From NCBI GenBank assembly GCA_039194995.1, contig JBCCVR010000001.1:1-64000 (forward strand): a stretch of DNA of 64,000 bases, in the 5' to 3' direction. Numbering within the stretch: position 1 is the first letter of the stretch; each line of letters opens with the position of its first letter. The translations under genes and the position numbers were made by a program. Source of the DNA: CCY15215 sp039194995. Its GTDB lineage: Bacteria; Cyanobacteriota; Cyanobacteriia; Cyanobacteriales; Spirulinaceae. Below, piece after piece: positions 26,313-35,949 of the stretch. A model generated the notes under the pieces. The model worked only from the letters and a program-made list of their open reading frames with translations. It was not told the origin of the DNA and ran no database searches.

Positions 26313-27809
26313 ATGCAAGAACTACGAGATGGATTAACACGAATTGAAGCAGCTTTGGAAAAGAATCCTTGTACAAATACCCGCTATTTTCTCAATCCGC
26401 AAGATACATCTCAATTACAACCCGGTTTAACAGATCGAGAAATCGAAGAAATCGCGAAAGATTTGCCTTTTTGTCTCTCTGACGAAGTTTACGAGCTATA
26501 TCGTTGGCATAATGGAGGAATGTTAGGATATTTTTTTTCTTTTTGTTATTTTTATCCTTTGAAGGAAGTTGTTGAAGATCGTCAAAAGTTAGTTGAAGTA
26601 TATAGAGATTTAGATGATCCGGAGATGGTCAATATATTAGAGAATAGTCTACCAATTTTTCAGGAACAAGCACAGTGGATGTTGCTGATTACTGGATATC
26701 AAACAAAGAAAACCCAAGTGATATATTTCGATCCAGAAGGTGGATATCTTGAACTCTACTGTAGGAGTTTAACTAGTTTAGTTTTAACAATAGCAGATTA
26801 TTATGAAGGATTTGGAGTTTTTTATAATTATCTAGGCGAGAAAGAAAATAGGAAACAAGAACGAGATTTCGCATTATTGCTATGCAAACACAATCCAGAC
26901 TTAGTTGAAGAAACTCTAAAGGAGATATACAAATTTCAAAATACTCTATCTAAACAAAAAATAGGAAATATAGATTTTCGTTTAAGAACGTACAAAATTC
27001 CAAAATCTGTCGATCCCTTAATTCAGACATTAGATAAGTTGAACCAGGATTCATCTCAGGCAAACACTCAAAATAATTGTGAAATTGTATCTCTTCAGTC
27101 TCGTATTATTGGTTTGCTTGGAAGTATTGGCGATCGACGTGCTGTAGAAATATTAATTCGCTATCTTTCACATCAAGATAAATGGATTCGCTATGAGGTA
27201 GTTAATGCACTGGGAAAACTGGGTGATTCAAAAGCAGTTGAACCTTTAATTCAAACTCTATCCGATATCGATTTTTATGTTCGGATGTCGTCAGCAACTG
27301 CATTGGGAAGATTGGAAGATCCAAGGGCGATAGAAGCATTAATTCAGACTCTAGGAGATGAAAAGCAAAGAGTTCAAGAATGTGCGGCTAGTGCATTATT
27401 ATCTTCATTCAAAGTTTTGGATTTAGTATTAAAGGCTTTAGAAAACAACAACCGGAAAATAAAAATAGGAGCGATTAGAGCTTTAGAAAGAGAGGTTAGA
27501 TATAAACAAGAAAAAGATTTATTAAATACAAAACAAAGAGAAACGATCGTGATATCTATCGAAAAACTAAAGAGAGATTCAAATTGTAAAGTTCGACGAC
27601 AAGCTAGAAAGTCACTGAGGTCTATTTTAGGTCAAAAAACCTTCATTGAGAAAATCATTTCAAATCTCCTCTCTAGGTATTTTTGTGGGATGTGGCAAAA
27701 TAGAGCGTTTCTCAGATGGATGGAGTGCAAAAGAATATGGAGAAAAAATACTTTACGAATTGTAGGTATGTTTCAACAGTTTGAGAAACGCCATGAATCG
27801 GAGAAATAG
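26313..27809 (+). CDS. SMI1/KNR4-domain and HEAT-repeat fusion protein
   Basis: 498 residues. The N-terminal 170 residues match the SMI1/KNR4 (SUKH) pattern: GLTDREIEEIAKDLPFCLSD, then LYRWHNGG, and a late QVIYFDPEG. From about residue 260 come HEAT repeats: LLGSIGDRRAVEILIRYL, LGKLGDSKAVEPLIQTL and LGRLEDPRAIEALIQTL at about 31-residue spacing. The C-terminus is strongly basic. SUKH domains are immunity proteins to toxins or interaction modules. The role here is unknown. It is divergent from the kinase operon. Confidence 0.75.
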   Translation: MQELRDGLTRIEAALEKNPCTNTRYFLNPQDTSQLQPGLTDREIEEIAKDLPFCLSDEVYELYRWHNGGMLGYFFSFCYFYPLKEVVEDRQKLVEVYRDLDDPEMVNILENSLPIFQEQAQWMLLITGYQTKKTQVIYFDPEGGYLELYCRSLTSLVLTIADYYEGFGVFYNYLGEKENRKQERDFALLLCKHNPDLVEETLKEIYKFQNTLSKQKIGNIDFRLRTYKIPKSVDPLIQTLDKLNQDSSQANTQNNCEIVSLQSRIIGLLGSIGDRRAVEILIRYLSHQDKWIRYEVVNALGKLGDSKAVEPLIQTLSDIDFYVRMSSATALGRLEDPRAIEALIQTLGDEKQRVQECAASALLSSFKVLDLVLKALENNNRKIKIGAIRALEREVRYKQEKDLLNTKQRETIVISIEKLKRDSNCKVRRQARKSLRSILGQKTFIEKIISNLLSRYFCGMWQNRAFLRWMECKRIWRKNTLRIVGMFQQFEKRHESEK

Positions 27810-27890
27810 TGCGATCCGCTTGCTCGAATGAAGAGAAAATGAGTATAATAATCAAAGTAAAACTATAACTTATGATGAAACTTTTAATCT

Positions 27891-28307
27891 ATGTCGGCTA
27901 AAGATATCTTTCACGATGCCGTCAAAAATGGATTGCAAAAAGATGGCTGGCGAATTACGCACGATCCTATGTTCATTAGTATTGGTGGGGTTCAAGTTTA
28001 TATCGATCTAGGGGCTGATAAGATTGTCGAAGCTGAAAAGGATGGTGAGAAAATAGCTGTTGAAATCAAAAGTTTTGTAGGTGCATCATCAATTTCTGAA
28101 TTTCATACAGCCCTCGGACAATATATAACATATCGTTTTGCAGTAGAAGAACAAGAATCCGATCGTACCTTATATTTAGCTATTCCTCTGGAAAAATACA
28201 AAGAGTTTTTTGAATTGCCTCTAATCCAAAAAATCATTAAAAATTGCCAAGTTCATCTAATTATTTACGATCCTACCAAGGAGGAAATCGTCCAATGGAA
28301 AAAGTAG
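27891..28307 (+). CDS. xisH: XisH family protein
   Basis: 138 residues of the XisH family, first described as a factor needed for excision of the fdxN element in heterocyst-forming cyanobacteria. It has a restriction-endonuclease-like core: YIDLGADKIVEAEKDGEKIAVEIKSF contains the D...E-x-K pattern, followed by ALGQYITYR. It overlaps xisI by 13 bases. No excision element is visible here, so it is more likely part of a widespread XisHI module with another job. Confidence 0.92.
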   Translation: MSAKDIFHDAVKNGLQKDGWRITHDPMFISIGGVQVYIDLGADKIVEAEKDGEKIAVEIKSFVGASSISEFHTALGQYITYRFAVEEQESDRTLYLAIPLEKYKEFFELPLIQKIIKNCQVHLIIYDPTKEEIVQWKK

Positions 28308-28630
28308 AAAAATACCGGGAATATATTCTCAAACTTCTTAACGAGCGTGCTGAATTTGGTTCGTCTTATGAAGAGATTGAAATTCAAAAAATTTTTGATA
28401 TAGAACGCAATCATTATCAATTAGTTCATACGGGATGGCGCAATCAAAGAAGATTTTATGGTTGTTTTCTCCACCTTGATATCAAAGATGGTAAAATTTG
28501 GATTCAGCATGATGGAACAGAAATTGCGATCGCAGATGAATTACTCAATCTCGGTGTTCCCAAAGAAGATATTGTTTTAGCCTTTCATTCTCCATATATG
28601 CGACAATTTACAGATTTTTCAGTCGGATAA
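28295..28630 (+). CDS. xisI: XisI family protein
   Basis: 111 residues from MEKVEKYREYILKLLNERA. The start is fixed by a strong AAGGAGG ribosome-binding site about 10 bases upstream and by the family N-terminus. GWRNQRRFYGCFLHLDIKDG, then IWIQHDGTEIAIADEL are XisI hallmarks. Translation is probably coupled to xisH through the overlap. Confidence 0.92.
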   Translation: MEKVEKYREYILKLLNERAEFGSSYEEIEIQKIFDIERNHYQLVHTGWRNQRRFYGCFLHLDIKDGKIWIQHDGTEIAIADELLNLGVPKEDIVLAFHSPYMRQFTDFSVG

Positions 28631-28732
28631 GAAGATATCAGGAAACGCGATCGCGAGGCAAATTAGACAATCGCTCGAACCAAAGTTCGCAAAAGGCTGT
28701 ATAGTAGACTTGCCAAATTTCCTAGAACTTGC

Positions 28733-29356
28733 ATGGCTAAACTCTCAACCGAACTCAATCGTTACTTTTTTGAAGAAGATCGCCAACCCGAAGTTAAATT
28801 AGGGGATCTCATTGCGATCGCTGGCGAAAGAACATTTGGTTTTTTACTCGTTCTTCTTGCACTTCCCTCCGCTTTACCTATCCCTGCACCGGGTTATTCT
28901 ACGCCTTTTGGGATTCTGATTTTTTTATTAGCCATTCAGTTTATCATCGGTGCAAAACAGCCTTGGTTTCCCGCTAAACTTGCCAATGCTTCGATGAAAG
29001 TAGAGTCTGCAAGATCGGTAGTTAAAAAAGGGCTTCCTTGGTTGCGAAGATTGGAAAAGATTACACAACCCCGTCTCGTTTTTGTCTGTACTCGTTTACC
29101 CGGAAGAGTTATCGTAGGTGGTGCGATCGCATTGATGGCAATTTCGATGATGATTCCCATCCCCGGTACGAATACTTTACCCGCAATGGGAATCTTTTTG
29201 ACGGGTTTGGGGTTAGTTGAAGATGACGGCGCGATCGCGATCGGGGGTGCAACATTTTGCGTGTCGATTGCTATTTTAATGATTTCGGTAATTCTTGCTT
29301 TTATTTATGGTGGTGCAAGTCTTTTGGATCGCCTCAAAGATTTGATTAGAGGATAG
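28733..29356 (+). CDS. exoD: ExoD family membrane protein
   Basis: 207 residues, ExoD family (exopolysaccharide synthesis protein D). The N-terminal LGDLIAIAGERTFGFLLVLL and LPIPAPGYSTPFG are family motifs, repeated later as IPIPGTNTLPAMGIFLTGLG. There are four to five membrane segments. In rhizobia ExoD affects exopolysaccharide and alkaline tolerance. The cyanobacterial role is not established. It is followed 20 bases later by the NERD-helicase gene. Confidence 0.88.
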   Translation: MAKLSTELNRYFFEEDRQPEVKLGDLIAIAGERTFGFLLVLLALPSALPIPAPGYSTPFGILIFLLAIQFIIGAKQPWFPAKLANASMKVESARSVVKKGLPWLRRLEKITQPRLVFVCTRLPGRVIVGGAIALMAISMMIPIPGTNTLPAMGIFLTGLGLVEDDGAIAIGGATFCVSIAILMISVILAFIYGGASLLDRLKDLIRG

Positions 29357-29376
29357 CATTGCTCTCTGAGAAAATA

Positions 29377-31821
29377 ATGGTAAATTGCGCTTACTTTATC
29401 GAAACAGAACCTCTCGGAAAAGCTGGAGAGACGGGCGAAAAAATTGTTTGGGATGCTGTCAAAGCGGCATTTTCACAACGGGAATGCTTGGGTTATTGGC
29501 GCTACCCTATTTTTTCTCAACAGGGACAGTATCGGAAAGAACCCGATATTCTCATCGCCGATCGCGAATTGGGTATGATTATTATTGAAGTTAAATCAAT
29601 TACGATCGCGCAGATTCTCAATATTTCCGGACATCAGTGGGAATTCCAAAATTATTATATGCCAACGGGCAATCCCTATCAACAAGCCGAAAATCAACTG
29701 TTTGCTTTACTGGAATACTGCGATCGCGAACCCATTCTCAAAGATAGAGTAATGGGATTCGCTCTTGTTGCTTTACCCGCAATTACCGAACAAGAATGGA
29801 GAAATAGGGGGTTTCATCAGTTACCCGCAAATCCGCCAATTTTATTTCAAGATACTTTAGAGCATGAAAACGGGATTTTGAGCGCGATCGCGAACTTTGC
29901 TTCTCAGAAAACAACCTATAAACTCAACCCGGAACAATGGAAACTCTTCAACTCAATTTTAGCAGGAACTCCCGTTTATCGCAAGCAAAATCATCCTATT
30001 TTTAGCGATCGCGAAAGCCGAGGTAAAGCCCTGATCGAACTCAGAGAATGGGTTTCTGAAGTCGATCTGCAACAAGAACGAATTGCCAAACAAATTCCTC
30101 CGGGATGCCAGCGCATTCGCGGTATTGCAGGTTCGGGGAAAAGCGTGATTCTCTGTCAAAAAGCCGCTCATATTCACCTCAAATATCCCCACTGGAAAAT
30201 TGCCCTCGTTTTCTTCTCTCGTAGCCTTTATAAACCCATTCTCGAACAGATCGATCGCTGGCTGCGATATTTTAGTAATAATGAAGCAAGTTACGATCCC
30301 AACAATCGCAATTTTCTCGTTCTCCACGCTTGGGGATCGCACCAACAACCCGGCTTTTACAGTACCTTATGCCAAGAAGCCGGAATCCCCCGTTTAAGCG
30401 CCAATCAAACCGAAAGCAAGCAACCCAATGATGCTTTAGCCGAAGCCTGCAATTATCTCTTAAAACAGGCAGCTATTCCCCAAATTTTTGATGCCATTCT
30501 CATTGATGAAGGACAAGATCTAATCAGCGATCGCGTTCGTTTTGAGAACAAACAACCCTTCTATTGGTTAGCTTATCAATCTTTGCGTCCCACCGATCCG
30601 ACTCACACTGAAAAAAGGCGCTTAATTTGGGCTTATGATGAAGCACAAAGTTTAGAAAGTTTGAGCATTCCCAGTGCAAGCGAATTATTTGGAGAAGAAT
30701 TAGGACACTTGGTGACGGGACGATATTTAAGCGGAACTAAAAAGAGCGAAATTCTTGCTAAATGCTATAGAACTCCTCATCTAATCTTAACAGCTGCCCA
30801 CGCGATCGCAATGGGTTTGTTACGTCCCCAAGGAATGCTGACGGGAATGACGAGAAAAGAAGAATGGCAAGCGATCGGTTATGAGGTAGAAGGTCAATTT
30901 TACCCCAAACAAAAGATTACCGTACATCGCCCTAAAACGAACTCTCCTAATCCTATTTCTGAGTTGTGGCAAGGCTCATATATTAACTTGCAACTCTTTC
31001 GCGATCGCCAGCAAGAACTTTCCCATCTTGCTCGCAATCTCATGCACAATTTAAGATACGATGGTTTGCGTCCCACTCGAGAAATTTTAGTAATTATCTT
31101 AGGTAACTTTTTTGATGCTGTCAAATTAGAAACTTATGTCGCCAATTTTTTAATTCAGCAAGGATTGGATATTTATATTCCCGGTACTCATGATTGCAAT
31201 ATTCTGAAGCGCGATCGCCATAATTATCACCCCGATCGCTTCTGGGATGAGGGTGCAATAACAATCTCTCGCATTCATCGCGCTAAAGGACATGAAGCCG
31301 ATATGGTTTATATTATTGGCTTGGATGGAATTGCTAAAAACGAGAGCAATATACAATTGAGAAATCAATTATTCGTTGCTTTAACAAGAACTCGAGCTTG
31401 GGTTAATTTAAGCGGTATTGGTTCTTATCCTTTTTATGAAGAATTCCGCCGTATTTTACGCTGTCGTGACACGTTCAATTTTACTTATCAACGTCCTCCA
31501 CAGCGAGAACTCAGCGTTACCGACGCAGGAGAATTATTAACGCATTATGCACGGGGAAGACGTAAATTTCGCAATGCCGATCTGGAAAACGTTCAACTTG
31601 CCAATACTTGTTTAAAAAATATCAATGTCATTGGTGCAAATTTGCGAGGTGCGAACTTAGAAAATGCAGATCTAGAAGGCGCAAAATTGATTGCAGCAGA
31701 TTTAACCGGAGCAATTTTAAAAGGTGCAAATCTACGCAAAGCAATCCTAACGGGAGCAATCTTAGATCGTGTCGATCTCCGGGATGTCGATCTATCTTCA
31801 GTGACTCTAGAAATTGATTAA
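29377..31821 (+). CDS. NERD nuclease-like / UvrD-type helicase / pentapeptide-repeat fusion
   Basis: 814 residues from the ATG giving MVNCAYFIETEP. A TTG 18 bases earlier is possible. The N-terminal NERD domain (PDILIADRELGMIIIEVKS) is nuclease-like. A superfamily 1 helicase core follows with Walker A GIAGSGKSV near 248, Walker B ILIDEGQD near 377, and the UvrD-type C-terminal motifs ISRIHRAKGHEADMVYI and LFVALTRTRAW near 667. The last 90 residues are pentapeptide repeats (ANLRGANLENADLEGAKL). It could act in DNA repair or defence. The pentapeptide tail is an unusual addition. Confidence 0.88.
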   Translation: MVNCAYFIETEPLGKAGETGEKIVWDAVKAAFSQRECLGYWRYPIFSQQGQYRKEPDILIADRELGMIIIEVKSITIAQILNISGHQWEFQNYYMPTGNPYQQAENQLFALLEYCDREPILKDRVMGFALVALPAITEQEWRNRGFHQLPANPPILFQDTLEHENGILSAIANFASQKTTYKLNPEQWKLFNSILAGTPVYRKQNHPIFSDRESRGKALIELREWVSEVDLQQERIAKQIPPGCQRIRGIAGSGKSVILCQKAAHIHLKYPHWKIALVFFSRSLYKPILEQIDRWLRYFSNNEASYDPNNRNFLVLHAWGSHQQPGFYSTLCQEAGIPRLSANQTESKQPNDALAEACNYLLKQAAIPQIFDAILIDEGQDLISDRVRFENKQPFYWLAYQSLRPTDPTHTEKRRLIWAYDEAQSLESLSIPSASELFGEELGHLVTGRYLSGTKKSEILAKCYRTPHLILTAAHAIAMGLLRPQGMLTGMTRKEEWQAIGYEVEGQFYPKQKITVHRPKTNSPNPISELWQGSYINLQLFRDRQQELSHLARNLMHNLRYDGLRPTREILVIILGNFFDAVKLETYVANFLIQQGLDIYIPGTHDCNILKRDRHNYHPDRFWDEGAITISRIHRAKGHEADMVYIIGLDGIAKNESNIQLRNQLFVALTRTRAWVNLSGIGSYPFYEEFRRILRCRDTFNFTYQRPPQRELSVTDAGELLTHYARGRRKFRNADLENVQLANTCLKNINVIGANLRGANLENADLEGAKLIAADLTGAILKGANLRKAILTGAILDRVDLRDVDLSSVTLEID

Positions 31822-31828
31822 TACTATT

Positions 31829-34800
31829 TCATAGTGCCGGACAATTTCTCTTTCTCCGAAGATTCAAATCGAAGTTAGGATTACTATCTATGGTATTCGT
31901 GAAATTTGCAATTTCAGTATCTAAATTAACAACACTTTTATTAACTGTATTGATGTTATCTAAAGAAAGAAATTCAAAAATCACAGGATCCCCAAGCCGC
32001 AATAATAGATCTACGCCACTTTGAGGATCGATACTAGAGTTACCCGAGAAATTAGTCACGCCGAAAGACCCCCCATCATTTGTTCCTGATACCCGAGATA
32101 TCCTTGAATCGAAGGCTATATTCGCATGGGTGCTGCGAATGATTTGATTATTCAAGAGACTGACATTATTAATGCGCCGACTGTTATTATCATTGTTAGC
32201 AATTTCAATCCCTGCACCGCATCCACTGTTACTATTAAATCCAGAATCTGAAATTATATTATTTTCAATTGTCAGACCGTCAATTGCATTACCTGGTGCT
32301 GCATTTCTCAGAACAATGGCAATTCCATCATCACTAATCTTGTTAAGAATATTATTCGCAACAATAACGTTTGATGCTGTCGAACTATCGCGTATGCGTA
32401 CTTCAATTCCATCTGATGCAGAGCTTTCTCCAAGAACAAAAATATCTTGAATATTATTATCAGAAATCACGAGATTCGATACATTTGAGTCTGCAGACCA
32501 GATTAATATGCCCTCTTTTGGAATGGCTGAGAGTGTATTTCCGGAAACTCTTGTATTATCTATAATTGTATCATCTTCGAGCTTAAAAAATACACCAATT
32601 TCATTAGCATTTTCAATCGAGTTATTGGATAATTCCGTATTTTTCACTATTCCCGAGTTTGCTTGTAATACTATCCCGTTCTCGACATTTTCGATCTGAT
32701 TATCCCGAGCGGTTATATCTTGGAGTGTTCCACCATTTGCTAAATTCAAAGAGATGCCATTTTCTATTATACTATCGATTGAGTTGTTCAACAAGTTTAT
32801 ACTTCCCGTCCCATTATCAACCAGAAGAGAAAAACCATTCTCAGCATCGGAAATGATACTATCTCGCACCGTACTTGGAGCGATTTCGCCTCCTTTAAAG
32901 GTTTCTAGCAATATTCCTTCTTGGGTGCTATTTTCCACCAAGGCATTGGTAATATCGATACTTCCCGTACCGTTATTTCCTAAAAGGTGAATACCGCGAT
33001 CGCTATTGGTAATTTGAGCATTTGTAACTGTTGCTTCTGTTGCGCCATCATTTAGCGCTTCTAAAAAGATTGCCTGTTGTACGATATCACTAATGGAAAT
33101 ATTCGTAATATTAACGTGACTCGTTGCCCGATCTCCTTGCAGATGAACGCCGCGATCGCTATTGGTAATTTGTACGTCTTCAATGGTTGCTTCAGCAGAT
33201 CCTTCATTCGCTGCCTCTAAAAAGATAGCTTGCTGTAGGGTCTCGCTGATGGTAACGCGAGCAACATCAACCTGATTGGTTGCATTATCTCCTTGAAGGT
33301 GAACGCCGCGCTCGCTATCCGTAATTTGAGCATTCGCAACTGTTGCCTCTGTTGCGCCACCATTTAGCGCTTCTAAAAAGATTGCCTGTTGTACGATATC
33401 GCTAATGGAAATATTCGTAATCTCAGCGTGACTCGTTGCCTTATCCCCCTGAAGATGAACGCCGCGATCGCTATCAGTAATTTGCACGTCGGTAATTGTC
33501 GTCTCTGGGATTTCTCCACCATTCAGCGCTTCTAAAAAGATGCCTTGTTGCATCATATTGCTAATTTCCGCTCTTAACAGAGTTAGACTACTCGTTGCCC
33601 CATCTCCTTGAAGATAAACCCCACGATCGCCATTAAAGATTCGATTATCGCGAGCGATCGCCCCAACAATGTTATGACCGATAATGCCATTGTTGCCATT
33701 GGCTTGAATTTCAAAACCCGAAAGCGTTGAATAACTGCCTAGTGCCACCATTCCCGTTAAAGAACCAGCCGCCGTCGTTGTGCCGCGAACCGTTGGATAT
33801 TGACCCGTTCCCGATAGCGGAATTTGCAGAGTTCCGAACTGGATGGTATCGAGAGACTGAACCGGACCGCGAGAGAGAACTTGAACGCGATCGGGAATGC
33901 TAAAGCCCGGGATGTCTGGATTCGCGCCAAGATCGACATAAACAATATGGTTGCCATCAGAAAGGGATGTATTCAATCCGTCTTGTACGATACCAAAAGG
34001 ATTCTCAAACGTCCCGTCGCCTCCCATTCTTCCAAGAGTCACGTGGCGAAACACCCAAGGTTCTCCCGTTTCGGGATTTTTAGCCAGAACTTGTTCTTCT
34101 CTAACAGTGAGTTCGCTTTCCGTATCGGATGTTGTGGCAATGGTCGAATTGCGGCTCACGGGATCCGCCAAACGCAGTAAGTGAGTTTCATTCCCTTTCA
34201 GTTTGCGCTTGCGACGATAACTGGGAAAGTTCGCGCCAATCCTAAAAGCGAGATTTGTGCCAAAGAGATCGTCCTGTTGTAAGGATAAGGCAATACTTAA
34301 CAAATCCGTCGGGCGTGCCTCTAATCGCGCTCGCCATCCCCAAGTTGGCGTAATGCCTTCACCTCTGTAATAATAAGCACCGCCATATAAGCGTAAATCG
34401 TTGCTGGGTCGGCCAAAGGAAAGAAGTTTAACACCTAATTCCGCATCAAATCCCCCTAACGCCACTTCATAGAACCGATCTTCGCCAGAAATTCGTAAGG
34501 TGTCGTAGGACAGATAGCGATCGCGGAAGTACAGATCCGAAGTTCGCGTGACGCTTTCAAACGAATTCGTCGCGTATAAGTTGCGACTTTGCCCGAGGGG
34601 AATATAGCCATTGATGCGAAAATCTACATTCCCTAGGGTTTCAAACCCCAAGCCTAACTGATGGAAAACGCTAAAATCCGTCGTCCGTTTGTCATAAGCG
34701 ACATATCCCCCCCAAACGCGATCGCCTTTTGAGGCAAACGTTCGATAACCCAAAGCTGCGGAAATTCCCTCGAGGCGATCTCCCTGTTCGAAGCGCCAAT

Positions 34801-35302
34801 TTCCTTCTAGGAAAAATAAATCGTGAGGTGATGTTTGCAGGGGCAGAAATCCGGAAATACTGCTTAACGCTCCGACACCACCATCTGATGTTGTATAACT
34901 CGCGCCAATGCGCGGGGTAAATTCAATCGGCATACTTTCGGGCGGCGCAGTTGGCGATGCTGCTTCGACACGATCTCGAACCTCTTGGTTATCGGTAAAT
35001 CCTACCGTGGGCTGCATGGGTTTTTGCAGCCAAGGGGCTTCTTCTAAGGTTCTGGCGGTTGTGGAAAGATTCTCCGACTCCTCCAAAGTTTCCGGGGGAG
35101 CGGCGATCGCCACATCTGTGGGTTGAATATTTTCGAGATGGTTGTTTTGCTTGGTAGAAATTTCGGAGTCCGAGGGATCTGGTGCATTGTTCGCTTGACC
35201 GGTATCCGCGATCGCGAAAAGCGGGGTAAAACTCATTCCAGCCAAAGCAAGGGGCGTTAGTTTTTTGGGCATGGTTGTAACTCTAGATAGCAGCATCCGC
35301 AT
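31829..35302 (-). CDS. inverse-autotransporter-like outer-membrane protein with beta-helix passenger
   Basis: 1157 residues. A signal peptide is visible around MPKKLTPLALAGMSFTPLFA, so the true start may be the ATG at 35272. After a low-complexity linker, residues about 125-370 look like an inverse autotransporter beta domain (GGYVAYDKRTTDFSVFHQLG, LGFETLGNVDFRINGYIPLG). From about 430 on, a parallel beta-helix of PbH1-type turns extends to the C-terminus. It includes four close 52-53-residue repeats (DRGVHLQGD... QQAIFLEALN). It is probably a surface adhesin or polysaccharide-interacting protein. A LRRKRNCPAL tail closes it. It is convergent with the NERD gene. Confidence 0.8.
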   Translation of the reverse strand: MRMLLSRVTTMPKKLTPLALAGMSFTPLFAIADTGQANNAPDPSDSEISTKQNNHLENIQPTDVAIAAPPETLEESENLSTTARTLEEAPWLQKPMQPTVGFTDNQEVRDRVEAASPTAPPESMPIEFTPRIGASYTTSDGGVGALSSISGFLPLQTSPHDLFFLEGNWRFEQGDRLEGISAALGYRTFASKGDRVWGGYVAYDKRTTDFSVFHQLGLGFETLGNVDFRINGYIPLGQSRNLYATNSFESVTRTSDLYFRDRYLSYDTLRISGEDRFYEVALGGFDAELGVKLLSFGRPSNDLRLYGGAYYYRGEGITPTWGWRARLEARPTDLLSIALSLQQDDLFGTNLAFRIGANFPSYRRKRKLKGNETHLLRLADPVSRNSTIATTSDTESELTVREEQVLAKNPETGEPWVFRHVTLGRMGGDGTFENPFGIVQDGLNTSLSDGNHIVYVDLGANPDIPGFSIPDRVQVLSRGPVQSLDTIQFGTLQIPLSGTGQYPTVRGTTTAAGSLTGMVALGSYSTLSGFEIQANGNNGIIGHNIVGAIARDNRIFNGDRGVYLQGDGATSSLTLLRAEISNMMQQGIFLEALNGGEIPETTITDVQITDSDRGVHLQGDKATSHAEITNISISDIVQQAIFLEALNGGATEATVANAQITDSERGVHLQGDNATNQVDVARVTISETLQQAIFLEAANEGSAEATIEDVQITNSDRGVHLQGDRATSHVNITNISISDIVQQAIFLEALNDGATEATVTNAQITNSDRGIHLLGNNGTGSIDITNALVENSTQEGILLETFKGGEIAPSTVRDSIISDAENGFSLLVDNGTGSINLLNNSIDSIIENGISLNLANGGTLQDITARDNQIENVENGIVLQANSGIVKNTELSNNSIENANEIGVFFKLEDDTIIDNTRVSGNTLSAIPKEGILIWSADSNVSNLVISDNNIQDIFVLGESSASDGIEVRIRDSSTASNVIVANNILNKISDDGIAIVLRNAAPGNAIDGLTIENNIISDSGFNSNSGCGAGIEIANNDNNSRRINNVSLLNNQIIRSTHANIAFDSRISRVSGTNDGGSFGVTNFSGNSSIDPQSGVDLLLRLGDPVIFEFLSLDNINTVNKSVVNLDTEIANFTNTIDSNPNFDLNLRRKRNCPAL
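33004..33633 (-). repeat. four tandem coding repeats of about 157 bases in the beta-helix
   Basis: The units begin DRGVYLQGD, DRGVHLQGD, ERGVHLQGD and DRGVHLQGD, with a 52-53-residue period. Units 2 and 4 share ATSH..ITNISISDIVQQA and differ from unit 3, so the array looks like duplication of a two-unit block. A fifth, more diverged unit (DRGIHLLGN) lies next to it. Confidence 0.75.
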
Positions 35303-35949
35303 TTCTGCTTACGCATCTTATGCCTGCTATCCGGACACGTAGAATGATAAAAAGCGATGTTTTACCGAATCTTTAAAAAAAAAGGTTGTGTGAATTTACA
35401 ATGAATATATATAAAATTAGAGAAAAAATGAAATTGTCCAATGCCTTGAAAATCAAAGATTGTAACGATAAAAATATTTTTTTGAAATAAATTCAATCGG
35501 AGAATAATAGATTTTCAATCCATGACTCTTGCAGGAATGTAATGATTTTATTGCAAAAAGCGATCGATGTATTTGACAATAAGCAAGTCTTGCCCTAGAT
35601 AAAACTCAGTATATTGTTCTAAGCCAAAATACGGAAGTATTTCTTGAGCCACGGACTTACGCAGTGTAAAAGTACTTACACCGTATCGATCCCTCTCGCC
35701 CTTTTGCAGGGAGACGGGAGGGAGATCGGTCGGACGGAGGATCGTTAACCCTCAAAAAATGCGAAGATTCGTTTGGGTGCATAACTCCTGAAAGGGTTCG
35801 GAAGTTAGTCCTTATCTACAAATTCGAACGCTATAACTCGAAATAGCGATCGCGCTCGTCGAAGTTGTCCTGCTTGTCATACTTGCAGCGTGAGGTTAGT
35901 TGCGAAGCACTAACCACAAGCGAGAACTTATTGGGTTTGGAGATTCGAT
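35303..35949. other. 650-base intergenic region with possible orphan promoter
   Basis: No convincing gene lies between the autotransporter start and hisD. A TTGACA (35573-35578) is followed after 17 bases by TAGATA on the plus strand, a weak sigma-70-like pair, with no plus-strand gene downstream. Further on are the inverted repeat GTGTAA-AAGTAC-TTACAC (35664-35681) and an imperfect C-rich/G-rich hairpin at about 35690-35725. The autotransporter promoter should lie near 35303-35500, which is A/T-rich. Confidence 0.35.
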
